From: Candidatus Gastranaerophilales bacterium
Lineage (GTDB): Bacteria > Cyanobacteriota > Vampirovibrionia > Gastranaerophilales > Gastranaerophilaceae
Length of the DNA: 18,800 bases
Reading direction: 5' to 3'
Assembly (NCBI GenBank): GCA_905235825.1
Contig: CAJONH010000127.1
Span: 1-18,800 of the forward strand
Shown: in pieces, positions 15,601 through 18,800 of the stretch
How the letters are laid out: each line of letters begins with the position of its first letter
How positions within the stretch are numbered: the stretch's first letter is position 1
Program-made: the position numbers and the translations under genes
Notes under the pieces: model-generated
Seen by the model: only the letters and a program-made list of their open reading frames with translations
What the model was told of the DNA's origin: nothing
The model's database searches: none

Positions 15601-17037
15601 TGCATCTAATGCCGTTATTGTTAAATCCGCTTTATTATTAGCACCGGAAGGAGGGGTTGAAGAAAATTTTAAATTTGATAAACCATAGCCCCAGAATTTT
15701 GTACCTTTTGTATTTGAAATATAAAATTCTAAAGTATCATTTTTAGTTAAACCGTTAATCGTATCCTGTCCGAAACCATTTGCATCATAAATAACATCGG
15801 TATAACACAGTGTGTTTGTTCCTCCGTTCAAATTAATTGTATCATTGCCTGTTTCAGCCCAAATAAAATCATTGCCTTTACCCGAATATATGGTATCATT
15901 ACCGGCATCACCATATAATTCCGATGCTGTCGTATTTAATTTAACATATTCGCTTCCAACTTGAATATAGCCTGATTTTAATGTTGTACCCGTATCGGAA
16001 CCTGTTGCTTCTTTTCTTGTAACGATACCGCCAGCAACAATAGTATCGTCGCCTGTTCCGCCCGATAACATATCGTGTCCGCCTGCTCCGCCGTATATAA
16101 CGTCATTTCCGTCCTGACCGTTTATCCAGTCATTACTTTTTGTTCCGTAGATTGTATCATTTGCGGCATTACCGAGTGCATAACTTTTTAAAACATAAGT
16201 TTTACCGTCAGCACTGCTTACATATTTATTGCCTGAAACTTCGCTGTTTTTGTCCTTAACGTTTACTGTACCTTCTTTTAATTTAACAATTTCTGCAAGA
16301 CCGCTTCCTTCGTATTGGCTTACTTCTTTTGCATTATTAACATTAACGTTATAACTCATATCTTTTAATGTTACAGGAGAAGTTGATGTTGCAATAACTG
16401 CCCCTTCCAATACTTCCGAAACAGCAGCTGTCGCATCTTTATACGTTTGTTTTTGAGATACCAAATCTGTATTTAAAGCAAGAGATTTAGCTAAATCTTT
16501 ATCTTTAACCGTTTCACAATATGCCTGAGTAACATCCGTAACATGACTGCTTATCCATGATGAATTTTCACTGTTATTAATCCATTCTGAGTTTAATACA
16601 CCATCATCACCCAGTTTTTCCGTAAGAGAAGCCGTTAAAACTCTGTGAACAACTATATTTGATATTGTAAGTTCGCCTAATACCTGATTTGATATTGTGT
16701 ATGTACCTGTACCAGATATATCATCTTTTGTCAAAGTGAAATAAGCATAAATTTTAGCATCTTTACCGTCTATTTCACCGTCATAGCTTCCTTCACTTCT
16801 AAAACAATAACTGGAAGCCCAGTCTTCTTGCGGTTTTCCGTATTTTTCCAAAGTAAAAACCTGTTTACCCGTTCCTATATCATGCCCGTCAAGTTTTCCC
16901 GATAAATCTGCGGTTGCATAGTATGTATATTGCCCCGCCGATGATACGGTTACATTTTCCCCGTCAGTAAAATAGTTAAGTGTATCAGCATCAACATTTG
17001 CTCCTAATACATCCTTAATAGAAAGTGTTGTCGTCAT
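12667..17037 (-). CDS. Large RTX-type calcium-binding repeat protein, probably type I secreted
   Basis: This 1456-residue acidic, Asn/Thr/Ser/Gly-rich protein has no N-terminal signal peptide, as expected for type I secretion. Residues 1-225 form a unique N-terminal region of unknown fold. Residues 228-496 and 536-784 are two tandem copies of one module. Each has an entry strand (SADGK.Y), classic GGxGxDxUx nonapeptides (GGTGDDTIVAGG, SGKGNDFI) and an HCBP-related strand set ending IKDFF or IKDFY. A degenerate third copy covers about 802-906. Residues 976-1306 hold about 18 units of an 18-residue repeat (consensus TNxIxTGAGNDxxTISGG), predicted to form a long calcium-stabilised parallel beta-roll. 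Residues 1307-1456 are non-repetitive and should contain the uncleaved C-terminal secretion signal. AAGGAG lies 7-8 nt before the ATG. No catalytic domain is recognised, so an adhesin, surface-layer or structural role is likelier than an enzyme or toxin. No TolC/ABC/MFP secretion genes are nearby. Confidence 0.88.
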   Translation of the reverse strand: MTTTLSIKDVLGANVDADTLNYFTDGENVTVSSAGQYTYYATADLSGKLDGHDIGTGKQVFTLEKYGKPQEDWASSYCFRSEGSYDGEIDGKDAKIYAYFTLTKDDISGTGTYTISNQVLGELTISNIVVHRVLTASLTEKLGDDGVLNSEWINNSENSSWISSHVTDVTQAYCETVKDKDLAKSLALNTDLVSQKQTYKDATAAVSEVLEGAVIATSTSPVTLKDMSYNVNVNNAKEVSQYEGSGLAEIVKLKEGTVNVKDKNSEVSGNKYVSSADGKTYVLKSYALGNAANDTIYGTKSNDWINGQDGNDVIYGGAGGHDMLSGGTGDDTIVAGGIVTRKEATGSDTGTTLKSGYIQVGSEYVKLNTTASELYGDAGNDTIYSGKGNDFIWAETGNDTINLNGGTNTLCYTDVIYDANGFGQDTINGLTKNDTLEFYISNTKGTKFWGYGLSNLKFSSTPPSGANNKADLTITALDASGNETTNKITIKDFYVNDSKGNLIENRLNLNVLSEEGLAADTLFDAATHVSTKTASVSYSTDGKIYVDNVSDYTSVKGLSEIVTLKNAGKSLQSYESSADGKIYQIFAKANLSDAGTDNTLEDTVFGSASNDIITGGSGKDILFGGTAGHDIISGGAGDDIIVAGSKSTLKSDLNISELDGSSDKFYAKINATGSELNGGFGNDVIYSSKGNDFIAGNEGNDTINLNGGINTLYFTETDASNAFGNDTVNNATAKDVLQFFKGESGYEFKDLIFTKSGDDLSISNSHNTVGAKASSLLIKDFFKTAKVDKLIAANSQKIETTYSILKDAVIDVGTISGKSFTGTSYNESITMGSADAEFTMGASNNTINYSLSSMGNSTINLTKGENLNLKFASTDDISSMTYTVDDTTKDLTLSVGSKNIIIKSYMSGKTGANVQINGKDMYDWKSISDSLSSLSKDSTYDAEEAADKKGILKGSDMSDYFDVEDYVSDTVRGVTITSGAGDDTVKGSNYNDTVRIKSGNNDITENEGTNNIVTGAGNDKFTASNGGSSNTVNLGNGNNTVDINSIGTNRITTGNGNDNITVSNGTNTIRTSAGNNILSLNGGINNVVTGKGNDSYALSAGENVINAGAGSDKFNITSTSGTNKIISSGSRNDLSTFDITGTNSINNIKSGASSDKYTISANSNNIIDSGAGNDTFNISAGSNNIKTGAGDDNVTISGGTNIIDAGAGIDKLNVSNGTNNIKSGAGDDDVTISGGTNVIDTGAGNDIFTVSNGKNTVNTGAGNDIITINGGTNVIAAGAGNDTFKITTTGGKNNLNGGAGKDTYDLTSFVFDNDMIISDTSGISTFKFDDITKIGAATNGTNYSFYADVVRVSTSVAKSGYVVTGYSIVKDTITSGAVSAFDAKKISMDLGRNNKAEIAVGNNAAVTVDIAKIAESVAGWLKYHDYVSVSDVFNGTVAADKNNFLQTFTADNITSA
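13120..14112 (-). repeat. Array of about 18 RTX units of 18 residues (54 bp) in the RTX gene
   Basis: The array encodes residues 976-1306. Units alternate a calcium-type turn (TGAGND, SGAGDD) with a Gly/Asn turn (SGGTN, SNGTN), so two nonapeptide turns make each 18-residue period. In the 3' part the similarity rises to a 36-residue (108-bp) super-unit: residues 1183-1218 and 1219-1254 are nearly identical. Units toward the N-terminal side (about 1000-1170) are degenerate, with several turns lacking the aspartate (NGNN, SAGNN, SGASS). Confidence 0.85.
14686..16356 (-). repeat. Tandem duplication of a roughly 250-270-residue RTX module inside the RTX gene
   Basis: Residues 228-496 (nt 16356-15550) and 536-784 (nt 15432-14686) align end to end. 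Matching landmarks are GLAEIVKLK with GLSEIVTLK, SADGKTY with SADGKIY, GGHDMLSGGTGDDTIVAG with AGHDIISGGAGDDIIVAG, SKGNDFI in both, GNDTINLNGG in both, and the final IKDFY with IKDFF. They are well diverged, so the duplication is old. Confidence 0.8.
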
Positions 17038-17071
17038 AAAACTTCTCCTTTATTTTTTACCCTAATATTTC

Positions 17072-17081
17072 TGTTTAACAT
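17072..17081 (+). promoter_or_regulatory. Third operator-like copy in the RTX leader
   Basis: TGTTTAACAT repeats 10 of the 11 bases of the operators at 17170 and 17192. It falls inside the predicted 5' untranslated leader of the RTX gene, where a bound regulator could act as a roadblock or help looping. Confidence 0.4.
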
Positions 17082-17162
17082 CAATATTTGAACTTCCCGT
17101 AATACATTAAACAAATTCCCCCATACATCTATATCATTAGAGAATATGTTTATTTATTTTTA

Positions 17163-17190
17163 ATTATACATGTTTAACATTTATAGTCAA
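17163..17190 (-). promoter_or_regulatory. Near-consensus promoter of the RTX gene
   Basis: On the minus strand TTGACT (17190-17185, 5 of 6) is followed 16 bp later by a perfect TATAAT (17168-17163). Transcription would start near 17156, giving a leader of about 119 nt. So strong a promoter suggests the gene is held in check by a repressor; the -35/-10 spacer is occupied by an operator-like inverted repeat. Confidence 0.8.
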
Positions 17191-17202
17191 CATGTTTAAC
17201 AT
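17170..17202. promoter_or_regulatory. Paired operators ATGTTTAACAT overlapping the RTX promoter
   Basis: ATGTTTAACAT occurs exactly at 17170-17180 and 17192-17202, and flanking bases extend the identity to 14 bp (17168-17181 and 17190-17203). Each is an inverted repeat ATGTT/AACAT around one central base. The centres are 22 bp apart, about two helical turns, so two dimers would sit on the same face of DNA. One copy lies in the -35/-10 spacer and the other abuts the -35, a typical repression geometry. The adjacent XRE regulator is the obvious candidate binder. Confidence 0.75.
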
Positions 17203-17203
17203 T

Positions 17204-17229
17204 ATGCAAATATTTGCATCAGCAAATAT
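17204..17229. promoter_or_regulatory. Nested palindromes upstream of the XRE regulator -10
   Basis: ATGCAAATATTTGCAT (17204-17219) is a perfect 16-bp palindrome. Its right half also forms a second inverted repeat, ATATTTGC-ATCA-GCAAATAT (17210-17229). GCAAATAT thus occurs three times in alternating orientation, covering the -35/spacer region of the regulator's promoter. The sequence differs from the ATGTTTAACAT operators, so it may bind another protein. Confidence 0.6.
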
Positions 17230-17232
17230 AAT
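17227..17232 (+). promoter_or_regulatory. -10 element of the XRE regulator gene
   Basis: A perfect TATAAT lies 21 nt upstream of the ATG, so the leader would be only about 15 nt. No convincing -35 is present at 16-18 bp; that zone is filled by the nested palindromes, which suggests activator dependence or tight autoregulation. Confidence 0.55.
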
Positions 17233-17253
17233 CGGATATAACAAGGAAACGGA

Positions 17254-17574
17254 ATGAATATTCAAAAACAGCTGGGACAAAGGATACGTGAACTTAGAAA
17301 ACTAAGGGGATTAAGTCAGGAGGAACTGGCTGAAAAAATCGATATAGCAATAAACACAATGTCTAACATTGAAAGAGGCAATGCGTTTATGACGGCACCA
17401 ACACTTGAGAAAATAATTGAAATTTTAAAAGTGACTCCCTCTGAACTTTTTACGTTTGAAAAAGAAGAAAAGAAAATTGATTTATATAAATATATTCTAA
17501 TAAAAATAGATATCATTAAAAATGATATGGAAAAATTAAAAATTCTAAAAAAATTTATCGATGCGATTACATAA
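17254..17574 (+). CDS. XRE-family HTH transcriptional regulator
   Basis: This 106-residue protein has an N-terminal Cro/C1-type helix-turn-helix at about residues 7-66. The motif core SQEELAEKID-IAINTMSNIERG (21-42) contains the turn and the recognition helix, followed by PTLEKIIEILKVTPSELF. Residues 70-106 are Lys/Ile-rich and predicted helical, probably a dimerisation tail. No metal site, peptidase or sensor domain is visible. AAGGA (17243-17247) lies 6 nt before the ATG. It is divergent from the RTX gene and shares its regulatory region, so it most likely represses that gene and possibly itself. It converges with rlmH, whose stop is 12 nt away, and no terminator lies between. Confidence 0.92.
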   Translation: MNIQKQLGQRIRELRKLRGLSQEELAEKIDIAINTMSNIERGNAFMTAPTLEKIIEILKVTPSELFTFEKEEKKIDLYKYILIKIDIIKNDMEKLKILKKFIDAIT

Positions 17575-17586
17575 AATCTTTATTAA

Positions 17587-18057
17587 CTATCTGTGATATT
17601 GTTCATTTGCATTAATTTTAAATGCTCTGTATATTTGTTCCGTCAATAAAATCCTAATCATTTGATGAGTGAAAGTCATATCCGAAAAACTTAATTTAAA
17701 ATCAGCAATATTACTTACTCTTTCGCTTAATCCGTTAGCTCCGCCAATTATAAAGATAATGTCACTGATTCCATTGTTAGTTATCTCTTTTATTTTTTGT
17801 GCAAATCCCTCCGAACTCAATTTTTTTCCTTTTATTTCAAGTGTAATTACATAAGCACCGGTCTTTACCGATTGCAATATTCTATCTGCTTCCAAATCTT
17901 TATATTTATCATATAAGGCTTCATCAGTTATAAGCTCCGGAGCAACTTCGATGACGGATAATTTGCAGAAGGAATTTAAGCGTTTTTCATATTCTTTCAA
18001 TGCATCTTTTAAATACTGTTCTTTTAATTTTCCTACCGAAATTATTTTTATATTCAT
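17587..18057 (-). CDS. rlmH: 23S rRNA (pseudouridine-1915-N3)-methyltransferase RlmH
   Basis: RlmH methylates pseudouridine 1915 in helix 69 of 23S rRNA using SAM, on assembled 70S ribosomes. The 156-residue length, the start MNIKIISVGKLKEQYL and the final YHR (usually YHK/YHR) are diagnostic. The SPOUT trefoil-knot SAM site is FIIGGANGL (102-110), followed by LSFSDMTFTHQMIRILLTEQIYRAF. It begins 4 nt after the stop of the upstream matrixin gene with only a weak upstream GGAAG, so it is likely co-transcribed and coupled. Confidence 0.96.
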   Translation of the reverse strand: MNIKIISVGKLKEQYLKDALKEYEKRLNSFCKLSVIEVAPELITDEALYDKYKDLEADRILQSVKTGAYVITLEIKGKKLSSEGFAQKIKEITNNGISDIIFIIGGANGLSERVSNIADFKLSFSDMTFTHQMIRILLTEQIYRAFKINANEQYHR

Positions 18058-18061
18058 AAGA

Positions 18062-18799
18062 CTAATAAATACTTCCGTATATTTTTCTTACGGTGTTTAT
18101 ATCTCTGTTTGAAAGAGTATCTGTTCTGTAAGAATGAACTTCATAATACATAATATCATTAATACTGTTGCTATGATATTTTATCCCTAAAGCATGTCCT
18201 ATTTCATGTAAAGCGGTAGTTAATATTATTGCATCAGTATTATCAGCCCCCATATCATTAATGTGAGATAACGTCATTCTGACTTTTTGAAAATATTTTT
18301 TTCCGTCTGTTTCTTTAAGATATCCGTAATAAGTTCTGCCGTTTACATTTGCATCAACTTTTTCAACAATGTCACATACAATGTCTGCATCCGTTTCATT
18401 TGAAACGAAATTAAAATGAATTAAACCGCCAAGACTGTCTTCCCACGTTCTAAACGCTTTTGTATATACGTAGCTTTTTCCGTAGCTCCTGCCATAAGCA
18501 TTGTTAATATAAACTTTTATATCTTTAGGATTTTCCCATGATGCGGAGTTATAAGCATCATAATAATCTCCGTAGTCATTTCGTTTTGCATCTTCTATTT
18601 TTCGCACTAATTCCGCAACCTGCCCTCTTTCCTGTTTAGCAAGTGATATTAATTTTGAGTTTCGTTTTTCATTTTGCAGAATATAATCAAATTCCAATAA
18701 AGCCTCCTTATAGCGTTTTTCATTTTCATATATAATTCCGCAATCATAATGAAGTGCATTTATATAATATTTATCTGCATAAAAATATTTTGTCATTAA
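18062..18799 (-). CDS. TPR-containing matrixin-like zinc metalloprotease (5' end outside window)
   Basis: The frame stays open to the right edge, so the ATG at 18794-18796 may be internal and the true start, possibly with a signal peptide, lies outside. Numbered from that ATG, residues 1-72 resemble tetratricopeptide helices (ALHYDCGIIYENEKRYKEAL). Residues 90-244 form a metzincin domain: a substrate-edge strand region (RTWEDSLGGLIHFNFV), zinc motif HEIGHALGIKYHS with H197, H201 and H208 as ligands and E198 as general base, and Met-turn INDIMYY. The third His is one residue further along than in the classical HExxHxxGxxH, a form I recall from bacterial and cyanobacterial matrixins. It probably acts outside the cytoplasm on peptides, but the substrate is unknown. 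Confidence 0.85.
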   Translation of the reverse strand, partial: LMTKYFYADKYYINALHYDCGIIYENEKRYKEALLEFDYILQNEKRNSKLISLAKQERGQVAELVRKIEDAKRNDYGDYYDAYNSASWENPKDIKVYINNAYGRSYGKSYVYTKAFRTWEDSLGGLIHFNFVSNETDADIVCDIVEKVDANVNGRTYYGYLKETDGKKYFQKVRMTLSHINDMGADNTDAIILTTALHEIGHALGIKYHSNSINDIMYYEVHSYRTDTLSNRDINTVRKIYGSIY

Positions 18800-18800
18800 A

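Noticed and set aside
17163..17253. Toxin-antitoxin locus with the small XRE protein as antitoxin
   Set aside because: There is no small toxin ORF beside it: the neighbours are a 1456-residue RTX protein and rlmH, so a plain transcriptional regulator fits better.

Overview
The window is AT-rich, gene-dense bacterial DNA with about 14 real genes on both strands. Three signals point to a Gram-negative, obligately anaerobic, fermentative bacterium: a Kdo transferase (an LPS-type outer membrane), a trimeric [FeFe]-hydrogenase operon, and a cyanobacterial-style RNase E/G with a long disordered tail. Together with the Asn/Lys-rich proteins and a matrixin of the HExxHxxGxxxHS form, the best guess is a gut Melainabacteria/Vampirovibrionia relative (Gastranaerophilales). 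This is an inference from gene content; there is no rRNA in the window to prove it.

Region 1 (1-2792): the 3' end of an RNase E/G gene enters from the left edge and overlaps a small single-pass membrane protein gene. Convergent to these are engB (yihA/ysxC), an overlapping small hypothetical ORF and a small membrane protein with a C-terminal calcium-loop-like motif.

Region 2 (2793-6925): a clear extended -10 promoter drives secA, followed 6 nt later by waaA (kdtA). This pairs protein export with LPS inner-core synthesis.

Region 3 (6926-11250): a three-gene operon, hydC-hydB-hydA, encodes a probable electron-bifurcating NAD(P)H/ferredoxin-dependent [FeFe] hydrogenase. All cofactor ligands expected for this class are visible, and the operon ends at a textbook intrinsic terminator.

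Region 4 (11251-12660): a DegT-family PLP sugar aminotransferase gene with its own terminator is followed by a hairpin-rich 220-nt convergent intergenic region. That region may encode a short RNA or may only hold terminators.

Region 5 (12661-17574) is the accessory part. A 1456-residue RTX-type protein carries two tandem copies of a roughly 250-270-residue RTX module, a degenerate third copy, and a long 18-residue-period calcium beta-roll array. It diverges from a small XRE-family repressor gene. The shared 216-nt region has a near-consensus promoter for the RTX gene, with a near-perfect inverted-repeat operator inside its -35/-10 spacer and a second copy 22 bp away. It also has a separate nested palindrome just upstream of the regulator's -10. 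This regulator/operator/RTX module is the most interesting part of the window. No type I secretion ABC transporter lies nearby.

Region 6 (17575-18800): rlmH (23S rRNA pseudouridine-1915 methyltransferase) lies 4 nt downstream of a TPR-matrixin metalloprotease gene that runs off the right edge.
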